Program-made: the position numbers and the translations under genes
Shown: positions 24,269 through 35,400 of the stretch, in pieces
Position numbering within the stretch: position 1 is the first letter of the stretch
Layout: every line of letters begins with the position of its first letter
From: a virus
DNA: 64,000 bases
IMG/VR virus record: IMGVR_UViG_3300007760_000001
Span: 1 to 64,000 of that record
Reading direction: 5' to 3' (one strand)
The notes under the pieces: model-generated
The model's input: only the letters and a program-made list of their open reading frames with translations
Database searches by the model: none
What the model was told of the DNA's origin: nothing

Positions 24269-25867
24269 ATGAATGCTCTTATCGTCGGTGGGGAGCGGAC
24301 TTTCATAAAGAATGTACTCGGTCCACGCCTTGAGAAAGAAGGCATTACGATTGGGTCAATCTGGGATTGGGATAAATCAAAACCCATTCAGTCCATCCCC
24401 TCTGGTTGTGACAGTGTGATCGTTGTGAAGGACATGACGAATCACGGACAGCGAGATGCCGTCCGACTACTGGCACGGCGAGGCGGGTTGCCATTTGCGG
24501 AAATCCCACGGAAATGGGCGGTTGCATATAACGATCTGGTTAAAGCTGGTTTTATCCAGCGAGGGGATAGTGTGAGTCGAAACAGAAAAAAGACCAATGG
24601 CGATGCTCTCATTCTTCAAGAGGATTACACCCAAACCTTTGGGCGCATAATCATCTACGCAAAGAAATACTTTGAGAAGAAAGGCCGAAGACCCAAAGCC
24701 AAGGAAGTGTCCACAGCACTCCACATTCCGACCTATCACCCCGGTATGCAAAAGGGCATCAACCAAGGCATTTCCGAGGCGAAAGGCGAGATCGCCCCCC
24801 TCCAAGAAAACCAGAAACTGAGCGAGTTGTTGGATATCGCCCTACAGGACAACCCTGAATGGCTGTTGGAGCCTCGTAACTTTGCCAAGTTTCTGAGCGA
24901 AATGATGGGAAAGGCTAACGATGAGTCTTGGTACAAAGAGGTGCGTAGGCTGGCTCTGGCAACCCAACGGCGATGGAAGCAAGCCAGCGGAGCAGGCCGC
25001 AGATCCCCCGAACGCATTTTCTTGAGTGGTCTGAAAGCTAAGTGGATGGAGCGTCAATGTCGTACCGAGTACGCTGACAAGCAAGTGTTCCCCACTCAGG
25101 CTGAACTCAACCCTCTTTGCCGTAAGATTTTCGATTCTGGATTGCCCGTAAGTGTTGCCGATTCAGTTTTTGCTGAGTTGCAACTGGAACTCGCCCAACC
25201 TGAAGCCAAGGTTGTAGAACCTGAAGCCAAGGTTGTAGAAGCACCCCCTGTGGAAACCAAGGAGGACTCGGTGGAGCCTGTTGTTACCACGAAGCCCAAG
25301 AAGCCCAAGAAGCAGTCGCTACAAAGTGCTGTGTTGAGGGAAGCCATTGGCAAATACATTGACATGCTCGGCAAGACCTACGATTGCAAGATCGCAGAGT
25401 TAGCGGGTTGTAGCTCAACCTCTGTGAGCCGTTATCGCAACGAGCTTGGCATCGCTCCATTCAAGATGGCTAAGACGAAAAAGGAACCCACGGAGCAGGT
25501 TGAAGTCTCCTTGGCACAAGTTGAGGTGGTGGATCTTCGGAATGAGATCCGAAGTCTCCGAGACGACCACTCAGCTTTGCTGGACACTACGGCTCGACTG
25601 GAAGGGTTGATCAACGACAACCGAGAAACCATCACCAAGCTCGAAGAGCGGGTGGAGGCAAAGGACGGTCTTGTGGCCCACCTGACGGATCAGATCGCCG
25701 CTCTAACGGCTTCCACGGGTCAGGATGGGGTTACGCCCCCGACGAACGGAAAGGCCGCTCTCGGCACCGTTGGGACCGCTGTGGAGTCCTTGATTGAAGC
25801 GGGCATGAAGGTTCAACTTGTGGTGGATAACACCGCCCTCTTGGAAAGGGATGACCAGCGGCATTGA
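24269..25867 (+). CDS. DUF2325-like protein with HTH and coiled coil (532 aa)
   Basis: Residues 1-85 (MNALIVGGERTFIKNVL, later VIVVKDMTNHGQRDAVRLLARR) follow the DUF2325 pattern, a small Rossmann-like domain. Basic helical regions follow, with a helix-turn-helix near residues 372-394 (KIAELAGCSSTSVSRYR) and a coiled coil near 415-490. Two EPEAKVV repeats form an acidic linker near 310. The frame is open to 24116, but the promoter element lies inside that part, so the start is 24269. Most likely a DNA-binding regulator or nucleoid protein. Confidence 0.65.
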   Translation: MNALIVGGERTFIKNVLGPRLEKEGITIGSIWDWDKSKPIQSIPSGCDSVIVVKDMTNHGQRDAVRLLARRGGLPFAEIPRKWAVAYNDLVKAGFIQRGDSVSRNRKKTNGDALILQEDYTQTFGRIIIYAKKYFEKKGRRPKAKEVSTALHIPTYHPGMQKGINQGISEAKGEIAPLQENQKLSELLDIALQDNPEWLLEPRNFAKFLSEMMGKANDESWYKEVRRLALATQRRWKQASGAGRRSPERIFLSGLKAKWMERQCRTEYADKQVFPTQAELNPLCRKIFDSGLPVSVADSVFAELQLELAQPEAKVVEPEAKVVEAPPVETKEDSVEPVVTTKPKKPKKQSLQSAVLREAIGKYIDMLGKTYDCKIAELAGCSSTSVSRYRNELGIAPFKMAKTKKEPTEQVEVSLAQVEVVDLRNEIRSLRDDHSALLDTTARLEGLINDNRETITKLEERVEAKDGLVAHLTDQIAALTASTGQDGVTPPTNGKAALGTVGTAVESLIEAGMKVQLVVDNTALLERDDQRH

Positions 25868-25903
25868 GGGGTATTATGAAGGCGAATAAAGCAAGGGAGA
25901 AGT

Positions 25904-26137
25904 ATGAAAACTATCATACACGTCAACCAGCATGTCATTCGTCGCAACACCAAGGAAGGTACGGACGACCCGTGCCTGACAGTCAAGACTTACAAGGATA
26001 ACCGCTATGCCAATAACGCCATCATCCGTGATAAAGACGGCAATGAGGTAGCAAGAGTGGTATATTCACCTCACAAGCCCTTAGGTTGCGGTGCTCGCTG
26101 TTGGATCGAGACACAACTACAAGTAGACGCTGAATAG
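25904..26137 (+). CDS. Phage conserved protein, HVNQHVIR family (77 aa)
   Basis: Reads IHVNQHVIRRN...DPCLTVKTYKDNRYANNA and ends SCG-like with LGCGARCWIET. This is a small family I know from phages and bacteria, with the same opening and the same CGARxWIET close. Function unknown. GGGAGAAGT precedes the ATG. Confidence 0.75.
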   Translation: MKTIIHVNQHVIRRNTKEGTDDPCLTVKTYKDNRYANNAIIRDKDGNEVARVVYSPHKPLGCGARCWIETQLQVDAE

Positions 26138-26164
26138 GGCCGCTTCACTATCATTGGAGTAAAT

Positions 26165-26476
26165 ATGCGAAGGTCAGAACCCATGACCAGTTGGGTTAAT
26201 TACGCCTTGTGGTCATGCAACAAACATCTCCCCGCTGCCAGAATCCCCGCTGATATCGAAAAGTGTTGGTACGGCTGTGGAGATGTTCGCCCATCAATGG
26301 AAGCTCGCCCAAAGGCCAAACAAGTTGAGGCTCCTACAAAACTGGTGGTCCCCAACTCTATGTTTTGTGCGTGGCATGAGTGCAATACTCCGACCCGTGA
26401 AGGCTCGAAGTATTGCTCCCGTAACTGCTCAAACAAAAACGCACGAGCAAGGCATAAGGCCCGTAAAGCCGCCTAA
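26165..26476 (+). CDS. Zinc-finger protein with two Cys clusters (103 aa)
   Basis: An N-terminal part LWSCNKHLPAARIP...KCWYGC is known from small phage proteins. The C-terminal part FCAWHEC...GSKYCSRNCSNK is a treble-clef/FCS-type zinc finger followed by a basic KNARARHKARK tail. Likely binds nucleic acid. Its stop overlaps the end of the giant gene on the other strand by four bases. Confidence 0.7.
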   Translation: MRRSEPMTSWVNYALWSCNKHLPAARIPADIEKCWYGCGDVRPSMEARPKAKQVEAPTKLVVPNSMFCAWHECNTPTREGSKYCSRNCSNKNARARHKARKAA

Positions 26477-29400
26477 GCCTCGTCACCATCTGGAGCTATC
26501 GGGTATGCGGCGAAGTTGGCCGCTACGATTTCTCCTGAAGTGCCAGCATGATCGAAGGTGTCGTCCAACTTCCACGAGAGGCCGTCATTTTCACTGCGGT
26601 ACAGGGTGTGGTTAGAACCCGCCGCAACCCATTTCCCGGAGTCGTCTCCATCCAACACTCGAAGGTCGGTATTGGGCACTTCTAATGAAGGTGTCCAACT
26701 GCCGCCCATATCAAGTGATTTGAACACACAGCCCTTCCCACTTGAGCTTGTTCCAACGACCATCAGTATTCCCCATTCTGGAGAATACTTCGCCATATAC
26801 AGCGTAACGGGGTCGTCGTCGCTGTCTGCGAATGGTTCAATTGTCCACCCTACAAGGCCCGCAACAAGGCCGGTGCTACCGTTTGTGTCTGGGCTGATGG
26901 CGAGGCCCCCAACTTGTGGGATGTACCAATGATCTTCACCGAGGTAGTAGTTGTCCGAAGCGAAACAAGGAGGTCCAGAGTTTACCCATGCTACAGATTC
27001 TGCGACAGGTAGACCCACGGGGGGTCCATCTGAGAATTGAGCGAACACCGTGATTGGTGGGAAGCCCAACTGTGCATCGGTACTTTCGATTTCGGGTCGT
27101 ACCAACAACCGTGTGGTTGTGGCTTGTTGACCCGTGCCGACCCCAAACCATTTCACATTGTTGGGGGAGGACATCGCCGTTGTGGGTGCGGCTGCATCAC
27201 GATAACCTGCCAGAAGGTCATTGCCTTCTTGGTCGGAAGCAAAGATGTTCACCAGACCCGTAGGGGTTCCGTTCAAAATAAGACCTTGAACCAACCAACC
27301 CTCGCCGGAAGGGGCATATGACCCTGAAAAATCAGTAAGGATAACCAATGAGTTATCTGGGCCAGCTACCGTTATACTGCCGAAGTGTGGTGAAGATAGT
27401 GTGCTGGAAGGGTCGATCTCTGCGGCGGCGATCTCGAACTGGAAACCCCAAATATCATCCACATTCCGTAGGTAGATGCCCCAAGTACCGTCTCCCATAT
27501 CCGCCAATTCTACGGCGTTGGGGTTTGGGGTGTAATTCACCCTCGCAAGTACGGGTTCCATGTTCGTAACGGATGGAACCCATTGGTTAGGATCAGCAAG
27601 GTTTGGACCCATTCCAGCGAGATGGTAGCCTAAATGAGACTCAAAAAGGCCCTCGAAACCCGTATCTTTGTTGTCATAAAGTTCGTATTCCTCTCCGGCA
27701 CTATGGACCCACACAGCGTCACCCAACGGTCCAGGGATTTCATCCGTCTGGAAATATGCTGGTAAAGCCAGAAACATGGAAGTGTCTGTCTGGTGCCAAC
27801 CAAAGTCAGGGTCGCCTTCGGTTGCGAGAGCGTTGATATACCAAGCCCCTCTCTCATCTGGTCCATCGTTGTCACGGGTGGTGTAGAGCATCAACGCATC
27901 TGTGACTTGCCCATAACCACTCGAAGGATCAGCGTAGGCCACCCAATAGGGGCTAAGAGGGTCTTGAGAAACGGTTCGATAGCCAAAAGCTAATGGGCTT
28001 GGGTTCAGAAGGCTTCCAACACCCGTCTGGTCTCCCAGAACAGTGGGCATCTGGTTTTGGTTGCCCCAACTTCCCGGCAACCCGCTCTCACTTGAAATCC
28101 AAGTAGCTCCCGTACTGTCTTGAAAGATAGTTTGACCAAAGTTGTGCGTGTCGGTGGAGGAGGCGTAGAGAATACCGCAACATTGTGCGTCTGAAAGAGC
28201 TTCCACTGCTGGAAGATTCTCAAAGGAGTAACCATCATTAAAAGAGATTCCGAAAACACCGTTCTCTCCTCCAACAACCCACACCCCATAACCATTGGCC
28301 CCAACATTTTCGATGCTGATAAGTTTGTCTGGATTCGTGACAACTCGCTCCCAAGATTCCCCACCATCTTCCGAACGGAAAAGGATACCGCCGTTCGTGG
28401 TGTGGCCAACGGCCATCAGAACCCCTTGGCCCTCCCCAAAATTGTAGGAACCGGATATCTCAGTGATCTGAGCGGGTGCTCCTAAGGCATCAAATAGTTC
28501 GATACCGTAATGCCCACTCCCGAACCACTCCTGCCATGGACCCAAGACCACAAGTCCTCGGCTATGCCCCATGAAGATTTTGTACTCAACCAAATCGAAG
28601 TAGGGTTTGGATAGCTCTTTGAGTTCACCATATCCCCACGCCACAGACGGAACACCTAATGCTTCCCAGATCTGAGCATACGAGTAAACAAAAAGATCCG
28701 ACCCGTGCTCCCACCATTCCGTTGTATCGTATTCAAAGAAGTAGGAGGACTCGGTGGAGCCTGTGGGGTCTTCACAAACGAACCAATATATTCCCGTGTA
28801 TGGTTGGACTCCCATAGAAGTCACCTTCAACGAAGAACCTGGGTTGAAACCGTAACCTACTTCGATCTCGTCACCACCGTCATTTGCAAACCTCAGTTCA
28901 GCAACAGGGTTGATAACTAAACCACTCCCCTCTTGTTCCGAGGCCGTGTGGTTGATTACGTGCTTACCAGACCACTCATACAGAGTTCCCGTGAAGGGGT
29001 CGTAGTCCACATCAACCGTTGGGCCATCCGATATGATCCGTAAGCCAACAACTCGATCCGCAAGTGGGGTGCTGTCGGCTGCGCCTTCATAGGTGAACCC
29101 ATAGCCTTCAATGCCAAGGACAGCGAAGGGGGAGTTTGCATAATCCACATTCGGGTTGTCTGGCCTCATAGTCCCATGGCTCGTAAACGTGCCAACATTA
29201 GGGGCTGTCAGAATACTAATTTGGGGTGCCGAATCTGGACTAACCCCCCACAAAGCCTCAATATCGGCGTTTTGGAAGGCAGCCGCATACATACCTTCTC
29301 CAACTTGAGTGACCACCAAAACAGTTTGGTGGAAAGGTTCGGAAACCATGGCCGCTATGGAAGCGGGCTGCGAGTCAATAGTAAGGCTCTCGGTTTGGAA

Positions 29401-32400
29401 TGCCTCTGAAACACCGTCTGAAAGATCACTTACTTTAGCCCAAGCGATCTGATCCTCATGTGTCGTCGGATTTCCAACGACAACGAAGCCCCCGGCTCGT
29501 CCGATTAGGTCACCTTCCGCACTGTGCGAGGAAAAAGTGCCTAAGCCCGAATCTTGAGCAGTGGTTACCGCAGTTTCGCTGGTCCCAGTCGAGACATCGA
29601 GTGTTGCCACTACCCCATCACCGAATAGCATGGTCCATTCGGTTGGGAGGCCGTCAGAACCGTCTGGTGGTCCGAATACTGGTATGTTGGGATCAAGAGT
29701 TCGTTCACTGGGGTCCAATCGCCCAATGGCTGACTCGAAGAGTTCTTCAACATGGACAGTTCGTTCAGCAGTAGCTGTCAGTCCTGTCGTATTGTCCGTC
29801 ACGCTATAGTTGAGTGTGTACTCGCCTTTAGTCGAGGTTCCAGTTCCACCATCTCCGGGAGCAATCCCGTCACCACCTGTGTACTTCTGGCTGGGGACCA
29901 GATCACCACTCAGCGCAGAGTAGTTACCACCCGTACTCGCTTCCCAAACCGTCCCGTCACTTTCAATCAGACGGACACCAGGATCTGAGTATTCCGTTCC
30001 CCATGTGTGGAACATCGGGTTCTGGCCCACGACTTCAAGTCGTGGGGCGGGGTAATCTGCGGGATCAACTGTTGGGACAAAAGCCGTAATCGATCCGAGA
30101 ACAACATTCGGATTCAAGGCCGCATTGTCGGTTCTTGTGAAAGCAGTGCCATTATCGTCGGAGAGGGCCATGCTCCAACCAGCGACATACCAACCACTGG
30201 ACCAATTATGGCCGTAGTAACCATTCTCGTCGGGGGCTGAATCAAATGTGACCGTAGCGATATGTTGGTTTCCTTCGTCGATGTAGACGTAGGGATAACT
30301 GTTATCCCATTGAGCAAGGCGGTTGTCGTCCACTGGGTTATACACGAAGACCCATCCATCTGGGAGGTCTTCGCCAAGTTCCGCAAACACTATGCTTGGG
30401 TTGTAAGCCACATACAGCGAATTCCACCCATCTGAAGCGTAAGGCAGGTCAAGGTACACCTCGTAAGTATAGTCTTGGACAAGGTTTCCATTTGGTGTCG
30501 TGGTTCCTGGTTCGAGTTGAACAAGCGAGACGGTAACTGGTCCTGATGGAACAGCGATGTATCGTTGATTGAGCAGATACGCCCCCGTTGCCACAAACGA
30601 ACTATCCAAATCCTCATTGTCGGTGGCATCATCCGCTAATTCAAAATAGTTAGCTTTGTAAATCCCCGCCTTAGTGAAGTCGGCTACGAGTTCCCACATT
30701 CCTCCGCCATTGGGGTCGGCCACCATGCGGTAAAGGTTTCGTGTTGTAGAGGCGACAACATTACCGTCGCCATCGTACATGGAGGCTCCTGAATCAACCC
30801 AACTGGGATCAGGGGACCAATAGTTCCCGTCCCAAGTACCGGCGATAGAATTGTTTTCACCGTTCAACTGAATCGCATCAGGAACAGCGGCGGCCTCGAC
30901 GATGATGGTTCGGTCAATGTTGCTTACGTTTCCACTATCGTCTGTCCATTCGTATGTGATGGTGTAGGAGCCAGCGGTGTTTTCATCGATGCTCCCACCA
31001 TACGAGAGATTTGCGGGTGTCGCCGTCAGATCGCCGTCCCACACAGTCTTTTCGCCTTTTGGGGGGTCAAGTGCAACAAAGCCCTCTTCAATATATGAGT
31101 CACCTTCGGTGATAGTTACGATGCTGTCTCCTATAAGGTAGAGGATCGCAGCGGCAGTATCTTCTTCAAAGATCGTCTGTACTTCAGTTCCCGAAAGTTC
31201 ACGGGCATAAAGTCGGATATCGTTCATATATCCCGTGAAGCCTTGAGCAGTCTCTTCCCCTTCTTGGGGAGGCATATTGAACACTCGTCCACCGAGAATT
31301 ATTTGGGTTACTTGCTGATCCCCTTGGACAAGGGGCATACCGAGTAGGTGGTAAGCGTGTTCTGAATCAAAAACCCCATTGATGAAAAACTTGATCGTGT
31401 TTCCAGTGTGTACAAAGGCAACGTGGTGCCAAGCAAATCCTGTTGGGTCCACATCCTCGGTAACAAGGTTTGCGGTTGAGGAGGTTCCCCCAAAGTCTGG
31501 ATCAAAGCTCTGGTGAGGGCCATGGCTGGCAGTCAATTTCCCAACATCAGGGCTATCTGAATCCGCAATTAGATAGTAGCCCATGGCATCATTGCCGCCC
31601 ATGTCCTCCTCTACGTTCCGTTGGATGAAAATAGGATAATTCCAAGCCCCCGCCGAGTATATTGGTCGTACCCAAGCCGTTACGGTATGGGGGCCGTAGG
31701 ACATAAGGTTGAGAGCGAATTCGTGGTCAACTTGGTCAGCGTACCAGCCATCCCCGCTCGCAAAGGGGGTTTGAATCACCCCTTCGCTGACTGGAATGGC
31801 GGGCCAGTAAGCCCAATCTCTTGGGCCAGCAAGAACAAGAACGTCTTCCCAAGCAACAGCACCGTCGTTACCCTCGACATTAGTGATACCGACATTAGCC
31901 GTTCCCGGTGTAGCGGCCTCCTCTACATTTGTCTTAATGGCCGCCAAATCTTCTTGGGGGGCATATAACGAAAGCTGCTGAACGCCCTTTGCTCTGATTT
32001 CTGCAATTTCCTGATAAGTAAGAGGACGATCCCAGAACGAAACCTCTTGCATGGCCCCAACAAAATGGTTGGTCGCAACGCCTTGGCTAACACTTGCACC
32101 AATGGCGCAATCCGTTGGTGTTGATTGAGGGTTTCCGCCCGCAACTTCAAGGAGGGGGAGTGCTATCTCTCCAATATTAACCCCATCGACCCATAAGACG
32201 GCCATGGGCGTTGTGTCGTGGGAACTATATCGGGTAAAGGCAATGTGGTGCCACAGACCATCTCGAAGGTCGTGGTTTAGCCGTTCGCCCCCCATGGTCG
32301 CCTGAACCTCTCGGACCAGTAATTCTTGTCCTTGGTTTCCGTACCAAGTAGCACCAATGTATGCGCCGAAGTTATCAGACCACATCCCAAGGCCAAAGTT

Positions 32401-35400
32401 AGCCCATTCCATACAGCGGGCGATGGTGCCAAGGCCGCCATCAATAGGGATATTGATCCAAGCGGAGAATGTCATATCTCCCGTCAACCCATAGATGGCG
32501 GGATTTGTGATTTCCATCCAATCTGCGGTGCCATCAAACATTAGGGCACTGCCGATCATGCCATCAACCATTTGCGGGTTGCCGTGCATGATCCCATTAC
32601 CAGAAATCATCGTCTCAGAAATCTCGGTCCCGGTCGGCATACTCCAATATCCAACTTGGCCCATCCCAAACGGGGTCGTCCACGGGTCAGGCCATGTGTA
32701 GGTGCTGTCGTCCAGTAAATGCTTACCGTGGGTTGCTGAGTGTTGATAAATTTGTGCAATCACCTCATCTGGTAAAGCAATACCGCTCCAAATAGCCACC
32801 TCATCGATGGCGGCGTTTAGAGTATTTCCTTCCCCGTCTTTACCGATCCAGAGAGTGTTTAGCCCGCCAGCACCAATGCCAGCGGTGATGTGGTTCCCCG
32901 CACCATCCAGTGTTTGGTTGCTGGCGTAGCCACCATTGATGATGACCTTCATTTCTGACCCGTCGTACTTCAAAACAACGTGATTCCAACCACCATCATT
33001 CAGTGCAGCGTGGGCTGTTCCAATGGCGGTCGGAGGATTTGCGCCGTCGATGGTATTTACTATGGACCAAGAGCCGGGGCCGCCAGAGGCCACATCGTTT
33101 AAGATCATTGTGCCGAAATTATTTTCGTCGGCTGACCAATGAAGTAGGGGTTCAACGCCCCCGTGACCCATCTGAAGCCAAAGAGAGATTGTGTATGGCG
33201 TGTCTTGGTCAAAGTTTGCGGTTGTGAGAGCTTCCGAGATATCAATGAACTGGCCGCTTCCAACCCCACTGTAAAGGTCACGGGCGTTTCCAGCGATACC
33301 GTAAGCAGTGCCTGAACCTTCAGGGGTCGGTGCGTACTGTCCAGAAACACCGTCAAAGAAGGGTGCCCAACCATTTAGTTGCCAATGAGCCGTCAAACCC
33401 TCCGTGATCCTGGGAGACAACGCATACACCTCATTTGAGGGGAGAGGGTGCCACGAAATATTGGTGCCGTGGATAATGAATTCTTTGTAGTTGTTCGCCT
33501 CCACATCCCAAGCGGATAGGTCTACTTCAACCTCCATTTGTTTCCAACCGTCCCCCCTTTTGGAGTGATCCACCCAACCTTGGCTGTGCCGATCAAATTG
33601 TCCCGTCGTGTGTCCAACTATGTAGTTAGAGTTATCGATGTACCCTTCGGCTGTAATCGGAGTGACCAAGTACGTTAGGTCAAGCGTGGGGGTCTCTCCG
33701 TGAAGGATGATGTGTTCGCCTGGGATCTCAAGTGTGAAGTGAATCTTTCCATCGTAATGGTGCTCAACGCTTCCTTCAGCGATTGCTGAATAGTTTATGC
33801 CAGGGAGAGTAAGCCGAGGGAACGGGCCGCTTAGATCAGTGAGATATTGAGTTAAGGTCCAAGCAAAAGGGTCCATCGTAGGAGGGATGGTCAAAGTATC
33901 CAGTTCAGAAAGACTCCGATTACCAAGAGCACCCTTTGTATAAATAGCTTGGATCGCATCGTCTTGAAGGCCCACCTCAAAAAACGCTACATCATCGATC
34001 CGTCCGGGCCATGCTCCACCCCATTCCTGCGTACCGCCAAGACCGACTTTGTTTTTCCAAACACCGTTGTCGTTGAAGGCTCCCCCAGCGTCCCCCACAA
34101 CTCCCTGAAGATTACTGGTGTCTCCACCACCAAACCACTCATCTGTAGGGTCGATCTTAGCCCCGCCGTGATCCCCAACCTCAGGTGAAGAGCCGTCTGG
34201 GTTCATTAAGTCTAATTTTACGCCATTCCGCCATAAGGCGATGTCATTGTCCATTCGTCGCATTACGATATGGACCAACTCTCCATCGGGGAAGAACCCC
34301 TCGGTGGGATCAACAAAGGATATTTCCCCCCCGGTTCCGTCACCACCGTTTGAACCGTCACCCAACATCACACATAGTTTATTGGGCCATTCAGGGTTGT
34401 CTGCCCTCTCAATGAAAAGAGCCGCATTCCGTCCAGGGACGGACCAGTCCCAAAGAAGTATGGAAGCCTGATCTAAGTTTCGACCAATGAAACCATCCCA
34501 AATAACCCAAAAGGATGCGGTGAAATCACCTTGTCCGATAAGAGGACGATCCGTGACTTGGGTATGGAGCAAACGAGCACCGTCCCCTGAAGACTCTTGC
34601 GGAAGCTCCAAACTCCACCCTTGACCAATCAAAGGTTGGGCCGCACTTGCGGAAGTGTTCGCATTCGCCAACTCCCACTCAAAATGGCCGTCCAGAGGTT
34701 CAGGCCCACTATGAGTCCACAGTGCGGCATCATTAGTGAAGGAGAGGTAAGAAATAAGAGAACTGCCACCATCTTTCCAGTAGCCTTCTGGCGGTCCCAG
34801 AACAGTGTTCGCAACAAGGCTATTGATCCCACCAACCCCACTTCGACTTGCGACTGTGAATTGGAAGGGCATGTTTGAACCAGTCTCAATCGGGCTGTGT
34901 TCACTGGACATCGCAGCACTAATGGTGTCGTTATCCATTGTTGTTGAAGTGGGGGTAAAAGACCAACTGGCCGTTTGCGGCATTGAGGCAACACCGCCTG
35001 TCAGGTCAGCCCAATCGTAAGAACCAAATTCAATGTCTTCTTTAAGAAGAATCTCAACATCAAGATTGGTGTAGGGAACACTGTTGTTCATGAGAACACT
35101 AAAGGTTTCCATGACGAAAAGGGGGTCGCCAAGGTTGCCAATCGTATCGATACTGTCCCGTGTGATCCATAAATAATCGGGTTCGTAATCGGCAAACGGC
35201 CAGAACCTGATACCTGCGAAAGTGACGGGGAAATCAGCATCGTAGGGATATGCGAGGCCAACGATGTTGGTGATGAACCCTGGTTTGGCATCCCCGAAAT
35301 CGAAAGTCATTAATTTGTGAGTCCCTGCGGGAATCACTGTTATGTTGCCTGTGACATCGTGGACACCTACTTTGAGTTCCACGGAGGATTCTCGTGCGGA

